From Streptomyces parvulus (GTDB taxonomy: Bacteria; Actinomycetota; Actinomycetes; Streptomycetales; Streptomycetaceae), in contig NZ_BMRX01000021.1 of the NCBI RefSeq assembly GCF_014648855.1, positions 1-64,000 of the forward strand: a stretch of DNA of 64,000 nt. Direction: 5' to 3'. Under the pieces are notes generated by a model. That model was not told the DNA's origin. It made no database searches and saw nothing but the letters and a program-made list of their open reading frames with translations. Positions within the stretch are counted from its first letter, which is position 1. Every line of letters starts with the position of its first letter. A program made the position numbers and the translations under genes. Below are positions 49,329-56,841 of this stretch, piece by piece.

Positions 49329-50236
49329 CCGAGAAGACCCAGGACACCGAGCGCGCCGATCAGATACCCCCGGCGGCCCCGCCACTCCCGCCTGCCCCGC
49401 CACTCCCGCCGCCCGACGATGCTCTGCCGACCGAAGAGCCCACGGCCGTTGATGCGCCCCCCGAGGTGCGGAAGAGCCGGCGGGTCCTCCGGGGCGTGCT
49501 GCGCTGGACCGCGGCCGTCGCCGTCTTCGCGGCCGTCGGATCGGCCGCGGCGTACGGCGTCACACGCATGGAGCGGACGGACGTACCGGGCCTGGCGACC
49601 CGGACGGACGGGCGCTGGACGTACCCCGAGGTGACGATGCCGTCGCTGCCGTCGGGCAGCCCCCGGCCCTTCGCCCAGGCCAATCCGGCCGGCGCCCACT
49701 ACGCGGACCTGCGGGACCTCGTGCTGCCCGCGCCCGAGGGCGCCGAGCCGGACGAGTCCCTGAGGGGCGAGGACGGCTGGCTGGCGACGGACGAGTTCGT
49801 CAAGGAGTACCGGGACGCGTCCGAGCACGCCGAGCTGCGGCAGCTGTTCGTCGACTTCGGGCTGCGTCACGTCGCCGCTCGCGGCTGGACGACGTCGGAC
49901 GGCACGCACACCCGGATCTACCTGCTGCAATTCGACACCGCGGCCGTCGCGGACGATCTGCGCAACCGCCACCTCGTGTCGTACAGCGAGCCCGCCTACG
50001 CCGTGCGCGGCACGGACCAGAGCGTGCCCGACGAGGCCTTCCCGATGGAGGCCGTGGGCGACGACCTGGTCCCCTCGGTCTACGTCGAGCCCCAGCCGTA
50101 CGGCGCCGAGCAGGTGCGGCAGGCCTACCTCGGCGCCGGGGACGTGCTGGCAGTCGTCCTGCAGAGCCGCAAGGGCGGGGCCGCGGCCGTGCCCTTCCAG
50201 CAGACGGTCGCCCTGCAGAGCGGACTCCTCGGCTGA
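49325..50236 (+). CDS. Membrane-anchored extracytoplasmic protein, trio member C
   Basis: The 303-aa protein has a Pro-rich cytoplasmic N-terminus (PPAAPPLPPAPPLPPP), one membrane segment (about 59-80) and an extracytoplasmic domain homologous to member A over about 100 residues (YADLRDLVLPAPEGA to TRIYLLQFDTAAV). Its C-terminal part (DVLAVVLQSRKGGAAAV) matches the end of member A in predicted strand pattern. No catalytic motif is visible; the module may be a surface complex or sensor. Confidence 0.82.
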   Translation: MTEKTQDTERADQIPPAAPPLPPAPPLPPPDDALPTEEPTAVDAPPEVRKSRRVLRGVLRWTAAVAVFAAVGSAAAYGVTRMERTDVPGLATRTDGRWTYPEVTMPSLPSGSPRPFAQANPAGAHYADLRDLVLPAPEGAEPDESLRGEDGWLATDEFVKEYRDASEHAELRQLFVDFGLRHVAARGWTTSDGTHTRIYLLQFDTAAVADDLRNRHLVSYSEPAYAVRGTDQSVPDEAFPMEAVGDDLVPSVYVEPQPYGAEQVRQAYLGAGDVLAVVLQSRKGGAAAVPFQQTVALQSGLLG

Positions 50237-50276
50237 TCCGCGGCGTGGTGGGGGCCTCGTCGGCGACGCGGACCGC

Positions 50277-50639
50277 TCAGTAGACGAGCGCCCGCGTGTC
50301 GTCGGCGAGGGCCTCCTGCACGAACACCTGCGCGCCGGCGATGCGTACGCCCTCGATGACGTCCTTCTCGGTGAGGTCGCGGCGGGCCGCGCACTGGGTG
50401 CACAGCGTCACCCGGCCGCCCGCCAGCAGCGAGTCGAGCAGGTCGGGCAGCGGGGCGGCGTGCGGCAGCTCGAACTCCGCGGCCCGGCCCGGCACCGCGA
50501 ACCAGGCGGACTCGCCGGTCAGCCACAGCGACACGTCGACCCCGCTGGCCACCGCCACGGCCGCCACCGTGAACGCCTGAGAACACCGCTCGGGCGCGTC
50601 CGCCCCCGCCGTCACCTTGATCACGAGCTTCTTCGCCAT
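50277..50639 (-). CDS. DsrE-family protein
   Basis: The 120-aa alpha/beta protein has the DsrE/F-like fold pattern (LVIKVTAGADAPERCSQAFTV, GVDVSLWLTGESAWF) and a conserved-looking Cys pair in TLCTQCAARRDL. DsrE relatives handle sulfur or persulfide; the exact role is unknown. The ATG at 50639 is used. It is convergent with the trio operon. Confidence 0.85.
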   Translation of the reverse strand: MAKKLVIKVTAGADAPERCSQAFTVAAVAVASGVDVSLWLTGESAWFAVPGRAAEFELPHAAPLPDLLDSLLAGGRVTLCTQCAARRDLTEKDVIEGVRIAGAQVFVQEALADDTRALVY

Positions 50640-50667
50640 GCCGGAAGCGTAGCCCTCCCGGGTGGCG

Positions 50668-50931
50668 TCAGAGGGCGACGGTGATCGTCACCAGGAGCGT
50701 CGCGACGCTGAGCACGGTGAGCAGGCCGCTCAGGGCGGCGCCGTCCAGCCTGACGTACGGCCGGGTGCGGGACCGGCGCCTCGTCCCGGCCGGCGGTACC
50801 GGCCCCGGCGGGTGGGCCGGATGGAACGGGGGCATCCCGAAGCCGGGGGACAGGGGCGCCCGGTCGCGCCGGGGAGAGAGCCGCTGGGCCCGCCTGCACT
50901 CCTCGTAGGGCAGTCCGCCTTCGTACGTCAC
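50668..50931 (-). CDS. Small tail-anchored-like membrane protein
   Basis: The 87-aa protein has a Pro/Arg-rich cytoplasmic part (PFHPAHPPGPVPPAG) and one C-terminal membrane segment (LSGLLTVLSVATLLVTITVAL), as in tail-anchored proteins. Its GTG start overlaps the upstream stop (GTGA), so it is coupled to the Cys-containing gene. It is not assigned to a family. Confidence 0.72.
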   Translation of the reverse strand: MTYEGGLPYEECRRAQRLSPRRDRAPLSPGFGMPPFHPAHPPGPVPPAGTRRRSRTRPYVRLDGAALSGLLTVLSVATLLVTITVAL

Positions 50932-51320
50932 GCCTCGTGCTCCTTGCGCCGGTGCTGGCGCAGCAGGACGTTCGCGTCCGTCACCGCGCTGTGGTCGTGT
51001 GCCGCCCGCGCGGTCTCCCGCCGGTCGGCCAGCCAGGCGCACGCCGCGCAGTCGGGGACCGGTGTGGGAGCCCGGCTCAGATCACCCGGGTCCGGTGGTG
51101 CGGCGAGTGCCCGCGCGTTCGCCGCGCGGACGCCCGCGTCGAGGCGTTCACGGTCGGTCGCCGGGCGCAGTCCGGCCGGCTCCGCCTCCCACTCCCGGCC
51201 GCCGCCGAGGGGGCGGAGCAGGGCGCGGGGCCCCGCGAGGCCCTGGTACTCACCGACCTTGGCGGCGGCGGGGTCGTAGAGGACGGCGCCGGGGTCGAAG
51301 GTGGCCGGTTCTGTTCTCAC
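50928..51320 (-). CDS. Unknown soluble protein with CxxC
   Basis: The 130-aa protein begins DPGAVLYDPAAAKVGEYQGL, a pattern seen in many streptomycete proteins next to DNA-binding genes. It contains a Cys pair in DCAACAWLADRRETA, possibly metal binding. AAGGAGAG lies 5 bases before the GTG. It is divergent from the Scr1-type regulator. From memory, similar proteins accompany Scr1/DUF397 loci. Function is unknown. Confidence 0.72.
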   Translation of the reverse strand: MRTEPATFDPGAVLYDPAAAKVGEYQGLAGPRALLRPLGGGREWEAEPAGLRPATDRERLDAGVRAANARALAAPPDPGDLSRAPTPVPDCAACAWLADRRETARAAHDHSAVTDANVLLRQHRRKEHEA

Positions 51321-51491
51321 GGGGGCTCTCCTTTATGTCAACGTCTATACGCAATGCGACAGTTGCCCTACTCTGCGTAGTGCTGGGCAGTACGAGCATG
51401 ACCCAATCCGGGGGTCGCCAAGCCCGGAACGGCCGCTAGTGCCACAAAGGGCGCTCCAAATTCCACAAATTCCACAGCCGGGAGGGGTGCG

Positions 51492-52331
51492 GTGCCGCAG
51501 CGGAGGGCGATCACGGGTCGCAGTCAGGAGCCGAGGGCACGGTTCGCGGAGGAGCTGCGGCTGCTCCGGCACGGGCGGGGTGTGTCCCTGCGGGGCGTGG
51601 CGGAGGCGGTGGGGTGGGACGCGTCCCAGTTCGGAAAGATGGAGAACGGCCACACGCTGGGCGGCCCGGAGATCGTGGAGGCGCTGGACCAGTACTACGG
51701 GACGGGCGGGATGCTGCTCACCCTGTGGGAGCTGGCGGTGGCCGATCCGACGCAGTTCAAGGAGCGGTACCGGCGGTACATGGTCTTGGAGGCCGAGGCG
51801 GTGAGTATGTGGCAGTACTCGCCGAGCATCGTGCCGGGTCTGCTCCAGACGCGAGGCTATGCGGCGGAGCTGCTGAGCCAAGGCAGACTGTCGGGCGTCG
51901 AGTTGGAGAAGCAGGTGTTGGCGCGCATGGGGCGCAGTGAGCCGCTGCTGGCCGAGGGCGGGCCGCAGTTTCGCTCGCTGCTCTCGGAGACGGTGCTGCG
52001 CAGCACTCTGCGAAGTCCGGCCGAGTGGCGTGCGCAATTGCGCCATCTCCTGGCGATGGGTGAGCGCACGAACATCAGCATCCAGGTGGTCCCCTGTGCC
52101 GCGGGACTGCACGCGCTGACGAATACCGACGCCATGTTTCTGCACCGCTCGGGCCGCATCGTCGCCTGGGTGGAGACGGGTTACTCGGGCGAACTGGTCC
52201 AGGAAACAGCGGCGGTCGACCAGCTGCAGCTCCGATACGATCGGGTGCGCGATACGGCCCTGTCTCCTGGCGAGTCGCGGGAGTTCATCGAGCGGATGCT
52301 GGAGGAAGCGCCATGCGAGCCATCGACCTGA
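51492..52331 (+). CDS. Scr1-type XRE-family regulator (DUF5753)
   Basis: The 279-aa protein has an N-terminal helix-turn-helix (ELRLLRHGRGVSLRGVAEAV, SQFGKMENGH) and a C-terminal DUF5753 domain (SPSIVPGLLQTRGYAAELL; QVVPCAAGLHA). Such proteins pair with DUF397 genes in streptomycetes and affect antibiotic production or development. GGAGG lies 6 bases before the GTG. The 3' end overlaps the DUF397 start by 19 bases. Confidence 0.93.
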   Translation: MPQRRAITGRSQEPRARFAEELRLLRHGRGVSLRGVAEAVGWDASQFGKMENGHTLGGPEIVEALDQYYGTGGMLLTLWELAVADPTQFKERYRRYMVLEAEAVSMWQYSPSIVPGLLQTRGYAAELLSQGRLSGVELEKQVLARMGRSEPLLAEGGPQFRSLLSETVLRSTLRSPAEWRAQLRHLLAMGERTNISIQVVPCAAGLHALTNTDAMFLHRSGRIVAWVETGYSGELVQETAAVDQLQLRYDRVRDTALSPGESREFIERMLEEAPCEPST

Positions 52332-52606
52332 GCACGACCACCTGGCGCAAGAGCAGCTACAGCAACCAGGACGGCGGTGAATGCGTGGAGGTCTCCGACG
52401 ACCTCCTCCGCGCCGCCGACTGGCGCACGAGCAGCTACAGCAACCAGGACGGCGGCAACTGCGTCGAGGTCGCCCACGGCATCCCCTCCCTCGTTCCCGT
52501 CCGGGACAGCAAGGCGCCCTCCCTCGGTGCGCTGCTCTTCGCCGCGCCCGCGTGGGCCGCCTTCGTGGACGGAGTCCGGCGAGAAGAGCCAGGGTGGGCC
52601 GCGTAA
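52313..52606 (+). CDS. DUF397 protein with an internal duplication
   Basis: The 97-aa DUF397 partner of the preceding regulator is longer than the usual 60-75 residues. The 26-residue block WRKSSYSNQDGGECVEV... is followed by a second copy WRTSSYSNQDGGNCVEV, and then the usual end (LVPVRDSK ... FAAPAWAAFVDGV). At DNA level the copies are nearly identical, indicating a recent in-frame duplication. It may bind the regulator or act as the antitoxin-like partner. Confidence 0.92.
   Translation: MRAIDLSTTTWRKSSYSNQDGGECVEVSDDLLRAADWRTSSYSNQDGGNCVEVAHGIPSLVPVRDSKAPSLGALLFAAPAWAAFVDGVRREEPGWAA
52343..52474 (+). repeat. 78-bp in-frame tandem duplication within the DUF397 gene
   Basis: Unit 1 starts at 52343 and unit 2 at 52421, a spacing of 78 bases or 26 codons. 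The first 54 bases of the units differ at only a handful of positions. The remainder of unit 2 diverges into the normal DUF397 C-terminus. Confidence 0.85.
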
Positions 52607-52651
52607 GCTGAGGGCGGCCCTGTCGTATGCCCCCCGCTCAAGGAGCACCCC

Positions 52652-52750
52652 GTGGAGATCTTCTTCGAAGCCCTGCTGGTCCTGGTCTGCGTCGGCGTTC
52701 TCGCCTTCGCCGGTCTGACCGTGAAGAAGCTGTACCAGGGCCAGCGCTGA
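52652..52750 (+). CDS. 32-aa single-pass membrane peptide
   Basis: The GTG-initiated frame encodes MEIFFEALLVLVCVGVLAFA and then a short basic tail (GLTVKKLYQGQR). AAGGAG lies 7 bases upstream. Hydrophobic helix plus basic C-terminus gives a clear single-TM topology with the tail inside. The stop is 25 bases before the nitrobindin gene, so they are probably co-transcribed. Function is unknown. Confidence 0.75.
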   Translation: MEIFFEALLVLVCVGVLAFAGLTVKKLYQGQR

Positions 52751-52775
52751 TCACCGACGCCAGGAAGTACCGCTC

Positions 52776-53351
52776 ATGATCGAGATCCCGTCCGACCTCC
52801 ACAAGGACCTCGTCCCGCTCGTCTTCCTGCTCGGCGACTGGGCCGGTGCGGGCGTGCACGACTTCCCGGGCGACGAGAAGTGCAACTTCGGGCAGGAGGT
52901 TTCCTTCACCCACGACGGCCGGGACTTCCTGGAATACCGCTCGCACACCTGGGTGCTCGACAAGGACGGCAACAAGGTCCGCCCGCTGGAGTCCGAGTAC
53001 GGCTTCTGGCGCATCGACGCGAACCGCCGGGTCGAGGCCACGATGACCCGCGACGACGGCGTCATCGAGATCTGGTACGGCGAGCTGGCCGACCAGAAGC
53101 CGCAGATCGACCTGGTCACGGACGCGGTGGCCCGCACCGCCGCCTCGCGGCCCTACACCGGCGGCAAGCGGCTCTACGGCTACGTCAAGAGCGACCTCAT
53201 GTGGGTCGGCGAGAAGCAGACCCCCGAGGTCGAGCTGCGGCCCTACATGTCGGCGCACCTGAAGAAGGTCGTCACCCCCGAGGACGTCGAACGCTGGGCG
53301 AAGGCCCTCCCGGACGACATGCCGGACGACGGGATCGCCTTCTTCAAGTAG
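52776..53351 (+). CDS. Nitrobindin-like heme protein (DUF1794/THAP4 type)
   Basis: The 191-aa beta-barrel protein has the nitrobindin start motif LLGDWAGAGVHDFPG and a likely proximal heme His in YMSAHLKKV near residue 155. Nitrobindins bind ferric heme and react with NO or peroxynitrite. Family length is 160-200 aa, so it is complete. It follows the 32-aa membrane peptide. Confidence 0.9.
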   Translation: MIEIPSDLHKDLVPLVFLLGDWAGAGVHDFPGDEKCNFGQEVSFTHDGRDFLEYRSHTWVLDKDGNKVRPLESEYGFWRIDANRRVEATMTRDDGVIEIWYGELADQKPQIDLVTDAVARTAASRPYTGGKRLYGYVKSDLMWVGEKQTPEVELRPYMSAHLKKVVTPEDVERWAKALPDDMPDDGIAFFK

Positions 53352-53367
53352 CCGCCGGGCGGTCTGT

Positions 53368-53631
53368 TCATCCGTGCCAGACGATGGTGCAGACGTAGAC
53401 GCACTCGTGCCGGGGCACCGCGAGGAACTGGATGAAGCCGCGTCCGCCGAAGATGGGGAAGTTCCGTAACCCGCCGGGCTTCCCCTCCGGTCGGCTGCCC
53501 GCGCCCTCGGCGTCCCGCCCGAGGGCGGCGATCTCGGTGGCGATGCGCTCCACCTCGGCCACGACGCCGACGGGCAGTCCGGCGGTGAGGTACTCCTCGC
53601 TCGGGTTGTAGTCCCACTTCCAGTCGCTCAC
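53368..53631 (-). CDS. Putative RelE/ParE-like toxin, TTA-containing
   Basis: The 87-aa protein has a helix (VVAEVERIATEIAALGRDA) followed by strands (LRNFPIFGGRGFIQFLAV, CVYVCTIVW), the order found in RelE/ParE toxins. Classical catalytic residues are not certain. Its GTG start overlaps the upstream DUF6247-like stop (GTGA), as in a toxin-antitoxin pair. Codon 55 is TTA (plus strand 53467-53469), so expression may wait for bldA. It is convergent with nitrobindin. Confidence 0.75.
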   Translation of the reverse strand: MSDWKWDYNPSEEYLTAGLPVGVVAEVERIATEIAALGRDAEGAGSRPEGKPGGLRNFPIFGGRGFIQFLAVPRHECVYVCTIVWHG

Positions 53632-53978
53632 AGGCCCGCCTCCGCCTCCGCCGCGGCGTGGATCGCCCGAATCTCGGCCATGGCCTGCGTCGGATCCTCC
53701 GTTCCGGCGCCCACCACCTCTTCCAGGTGTCGCAGACGCGCGGCCAGGGGCGGCCGGCGCTGGATCGCCACGAACACTCCCCAGGTGTGGACGAACGTGC
53801 GCAGTGGTGCGAGGGACTGGTTCTGCTGTGCGCTGGTGGTCGCCTCGACGAGGTCCTGAACGAAGGCGGGCACCCGGCTCGGCGTCAGCTTCTCGACCGC
53901 GGCGCGCAGTGCCTCGGGTGTGAGGGCGGGCATGGGGATGAGCGGCTCGGTGAGCGGTTCCGGGCGGTGTGCGGTCAC
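53628..53978 (-). CDS. DUF6247-like protein, putative antitoxin
   Basis: The 116-aa mostly helical protein (MPALTPEALRAAVEKLTPSR; FVQDLVEATTSAQQNQSLAPLR; TWGVFVAIQRRPPLAARLRH) resembles DUF6247 proteins that precede RelE-like genes. No HTH is obvious. It starts at GTG 53978, divergent from nur. The antitoxin role is inferred from gene order and overlap. Confidence 0.75.
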   Translation of the reverse strand: MTAHRPEPLTEPLIPMPALTPEALRAAVEKLTPSRVPAFVQDLVEATTSAQQNQSLAPLRTFVHTWGVFVAIQRRPPLAARLRHLEEVVGAGTEDPTQAMAEIRAIHAAAEAEAGL

Positions 53979-54100
53979 GGGAGAGTCCTCCGGATCAAGG
54001 GCCGGTGCTGGTGTCGACGGTACCGACCGCGGACGAGAGCCGGGGACGCTTCCCCGGACGGCCTCTCCCGGGGCGGCCCGCCGGGCCTAGACTCATGGGT

Positions 54101-54538
54101 GTGGTGAGCACCGACTGGAAGAGCGATCTCAGACAGCGCGGCTACCGGCTGACCCCGCAGCGTCAGCTGGTGCTCGAAGCCGTCGACACCCTCGAACACG
54201 CGACACCCGACGACATCCTCGGCCAGGTGCGGAAGACGGCGTCGGGCGTCAACATCTCCACCGTCTACCGGACGCTGGAGCTGCTGGAGGAGCTGGGGCT
54301 GGTCAGCCACGCCCACCTCGGGCACGGCGCGCCGACCTACCACCTGGCCGACCGCCACCATCACCTCCACCTGGTCTGCCGGGACTGCACCGAGGTGATC
54401 GAGGCCGACGTCTCGGTGGCGGCCGACTTCACTGCCAAGCTCCGCGAGGAGTTCGGCTTCGACACCGACATGAAGCACTTCGCGATCTTCGGGCGGTGCC
54501 GGGACTGCTCCCTGAAGGGTTCAACTACCGAGTCGTAG
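54101..54538 (+). CDS. nur: Nickel-responsive Fur-family regulator Nur
   Basis: The 145-aa Fur-family repressor has winged helix YRLTPQRQLVLEAV ... NISTVYRTLELLEELGLV, metal-binding LADRHHHLHLVCRDCTEVIEAD and a C-terminal CRDC. The His-rich set matches the M and Ni sites of S. coelicolor Nur, which represses nickel uptake and sodF. The GTG at 54101 is used: TAGACT (54088-54093) ends 7 bases ahead, consistent with a leaderless mRNA; an ATG at 54095 would add two residues. Confidence 0.92.
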   Translation: MVSTDWKSDLRQRGYRLTPQRQLVLEAVDTLEHATPDDILGQVRKTASGVNISTVYRTLELLEELGLVSHAHLGHGAPTYHLADRHHHLHLVCRDCTEVIEADVSVAADFTAKLREEFGFDTDMKHFAIFGRCRDCSLKGSTTES

Positions 54539-54547
54539 GCTAGGCGT

Positions 54548-55513
54548 ATGAAGAGCCCCCTGCTGTCCCTGCCCGGCGCCGTCCCCGCCGAGGGTGTGGA
54601 CGAAGGCGTCGCCGCCCACTACGGCGACCTGTTCCGCGAGCAGCGTGCCCTCGCCGACGGCACCGGCTTCGTCGACCTGTCCCACCGCGGTGTCGTCACC
54701 GTCACGGGCGACGACCGGCTGGCCTGGCTGCACCTGCTGCTCACCCAGCACGTCAGCGACCTGCCGGCCGGCGAGGCCACCGAGGCGCTGATCCTCTCCG
54801 CGAACGGCCACATCGAGCATGCCCTGTACCTCGTCGACGACGGCACCACCACGTGGGCCCACGTGGAGCCCGGCAGCCAGGAGGCGCTGATCGCCTACCT
54901 GGAGTCGATGAAGTTCTTCTACCGGGTCGAGGTCGCCGACCGCACCGCCGACACCGCGGTCGTGCACCTGCCCGCGGGGTCCATCACCGAGGTCCCCGAG
55001 GGCGCCGCCGTCCGCGAGACGCCGTACGGCCGTGACCTCTTCCTGCCGCGGGAGCGGCTGGAGGCGTTCGCCGACGGCGCCGGTCCCGCGGCCGGGATCC
55101 TCGCCCACGAGGCGCTGCGGGTCGAGCAGCACCGGCCCCGGCTCGGTTTCGAGACCGACCACCGGACCATCCCGCACGAGCTGGGCTGGATCGGCACGGC
55201 CGTGCACCTCCAGAAGGGCTGCTACCGGGGCCAGGAGACCGTCGCCCGGGTGCAGAACCTCGGCAAGCCGCCGCGCCGCCTGGTCTTCCTGCACCTGGAC
55301 GGCAGCGAGGTGCACCTGCCGCCGGCCGGCGCGGAGATCCGGCTCGCGGACGACGGCCCCGAGGGCCGGAAGATCGGCTTCGTCACCACGTCCGTACGCC
55401 ACCACGAGCTGGGCCCCGTCGCCCTCGCCCTGGTCAAGCGGAACATCCCGGTGGACGCGCGGCTGACCGCCGAGGACACGGCCGCCGCCCAGGAGACGGT
55501 CGTGGAACCCTGA
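54548..55513 (+). CDS. ygfZ: YgfZ/GcvT-like folate-binding protein
   Basis: The 321-aa protein has the GcvT-type fold and the YgfZ signature QKGCYRGQETVAR. YgfZ supports Fe-S cluster assembly or repair with a folate cofactor. TAGGCT (54536-54541) ends 6 bases before the ATG, so the mRNA is probably leaderless although nur ends just upstream. It is convergent with dtd. Confidence 0.93.
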   Translation: MKSPLLSLPGAVPAEGVDEGVAAHYGDLFREQRALADGTGFVDLSHRGVVTVTGDDRLAWLHLLLTQHVSDLPAGEATEALILSANGHIEHALYLVDDGTTTWAHVEPGSQEALIAYLESMKFFYRVEVADRTADTAVVHLPAGSITEVPEGAAVRETPYGRDLFLPRERLEAFADGAGPAAGILAHEALRVEQHRPRLGFETDHRTIPHELGWIGTAVHLQKGCYRGQETVARVQNLGKPPRRLVFLHLDGSEVHLPPAGAEIRLADDGPEGRKIGFVTTSVRHHELGPVALALVKRNIPVDARLTAEDTAAAQETVVEP

Positions 55514-55537
55514 GCCTGGAACCCCGAGCCCCGGCGC

Positions 55538-55963
55538 TCAGACCTCCAGCAGGACGGTGAACGGGCCGTCGTTCGTCAGGCTCACCCGCATCTGCGCGCC
55601 GAACCGGCCCGTCGCCACCGTCGCGCCCAGCGCGCGCAGCGCCGCCACGACCTCGTCGACCAGCGGCTCGGCGACGTCGCCGGGCGCGGCCGCGTTCCAG
55701 GTGGGGCGCCGGCCCTTGCGGGCGTCGCCGTACAGGGTGAACTGGCTGATCACCAGGAGCGGTGCGCCGAGGTCGCTGCACGACTTCTCGTCGGGCAGGA
55801 TCCGCACCGACCAGAGCTTGCGGGCCAGCTGCGCCGCCTTCTCCTTCGTGTCCTCGTGGGTCACACCGACCAGGACGCACAGCCCCGTGCCGTCGATCGA
55901 CCCCACGGTCTCGCCGTCCACGACGACGCTCGCGCCGTCCACCCTCTGCACCACTGCACGCAT
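55538..55963 (-). CDS. dtd: D-aminoacyl-tRNA deacylase
   Basis: The 141-aa protein matches the family length. It has the active-site motif SQFTLYGDARKGRRP and the C-terminal NDGPFTVLLEV, the Gly-cisPro region. It removes D-amino acids from mischarged tRNA. The ATG at 55963 (MRAVVQRVDGASV) is the conserved start; upstream residues in the open frame are non-family. Confidence 0.95.
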   Translation of the reverse strand: MRAVVQRVDGASVVVDGETVGSIDGTGLCVLVGVTHEDTKEKAAQLARKLWSVRILPDEKSCSDLGAPLLVISQFTLYGDARKGRRPTWNAAAPGDVAEPLVDEVVAALRALGATVATGRFGAQMRVSLTNDGPFTVLLEV

Positions 55964-56130
55964 CCCGCCATGATGCCGTGCGCCCCCGGGGAAGCCGCGG
56001 GTGGGACCGTAGGACGATTTTTTCGCCATCTACCCCCCATCTGGGGCCGATCGGGGGCACTCGGTCACATAGCGACCACAGAGGATGGCACCATGCTCTC
56101 CCAGACGCCGGTCGAGGGACGGTAGGGCAG

Positions 56131-56751
56131 ATGAGCACTTCGAGTACGGGACGGTCGCTCGGGACCGTCGCGTTCACATGTCCGGGTGGTCTGGAGGCCC
56201 CCCGGCCCCCCGTGCAGCGCACGGACAGTCCGGCGCTCCCGGCCGGACCCCCGGAGCACGACCTGACCGCACTGAGCCTGCCCGAGCTGCGCACCCTGCG
56301 CCGGGACGCCCAGCGCGAGGAGGCGGACCTCAGCTACGTGCGCCGCCTGCTCCAGGGGCGTATCGACATCCTGCGCGCGGAGCTGGCGGGGCGCGGGCCG
56401 GCGGCCGTGGTGACCACCGCGGCGACCGGGTCGGTGGTCGAGCGGCTCTCGGAGATCCTGGCCGACGCCCCGGCGCGGCAGCGCTCCTCCGCCCGGCACG
56501 TGACGCTCGGCACACCGCGGAGCGAAGCGTGCAGGCGGCTGGCGGCGGAGATGCTGGGCGAGGTGGAGCTCTCGGACCTGACGGCCCGCACCGACACCGA
56601 GCTGACCGACGGAATGGGCCGGCTCGTCCGCTACGAGCAGCAGGTCTCCCGCGACCGGCAGCGCCTCCAGCGCACGGCGGACGGCTGCAGCACGGAGATC
56701 GCACGCCGGTACCGTGAAGGGGAAGCACAAGTCGACGACCTGCTCGTGTGA
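56131..56751 (+). CDS. rsiG: RsiG, c-di-GMP-responsive anti-sigma factor of WhiG
   Basis: The 206-aa coiled-coil protein contains two E-x3-S-x2-R-x3-Q-x3-D c-di-GMP-binding motifs, the hallmark of RsiG. They are E64/S68/R71/Q75/D79 in the first helix and E169/S173/R176/Q180/D184 in the second. RsiG loaded with c-di-GMP holds WhiG and blocks sporulation genes. The disordered first 45 residues are Pro-rich. The ATG is at 56131. Its WhiG partner is outside the window. Confidence 0.9.
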   Translation: MSTSSTGRSLGTVAFTCPGGLEAPRPPVQRTDSPALPAGPPEHDLTALSLPELRTLRRDAQREEADLSYVRRLLQGRIDILRAELAGRGPAAVVTTAATGSVVERLSEILADAPARQRSSARHVTLGTPRSEACRRLAAEMLGEVELSDLTARTDTELTDGMGRLVRYEQQVSRDRQRLQRTADGCSTEIARRYREGEAQVDDLLV

Positions 56752-56841
56752 CACGGGAGGCGGCCTTCAGCGCCGCCCTCCGGGGTCCGGTGATCCCGGG
56801 CCGTCGCGGCGGCGGGTCACCCGTCCGGAAGGCCACCGCCG

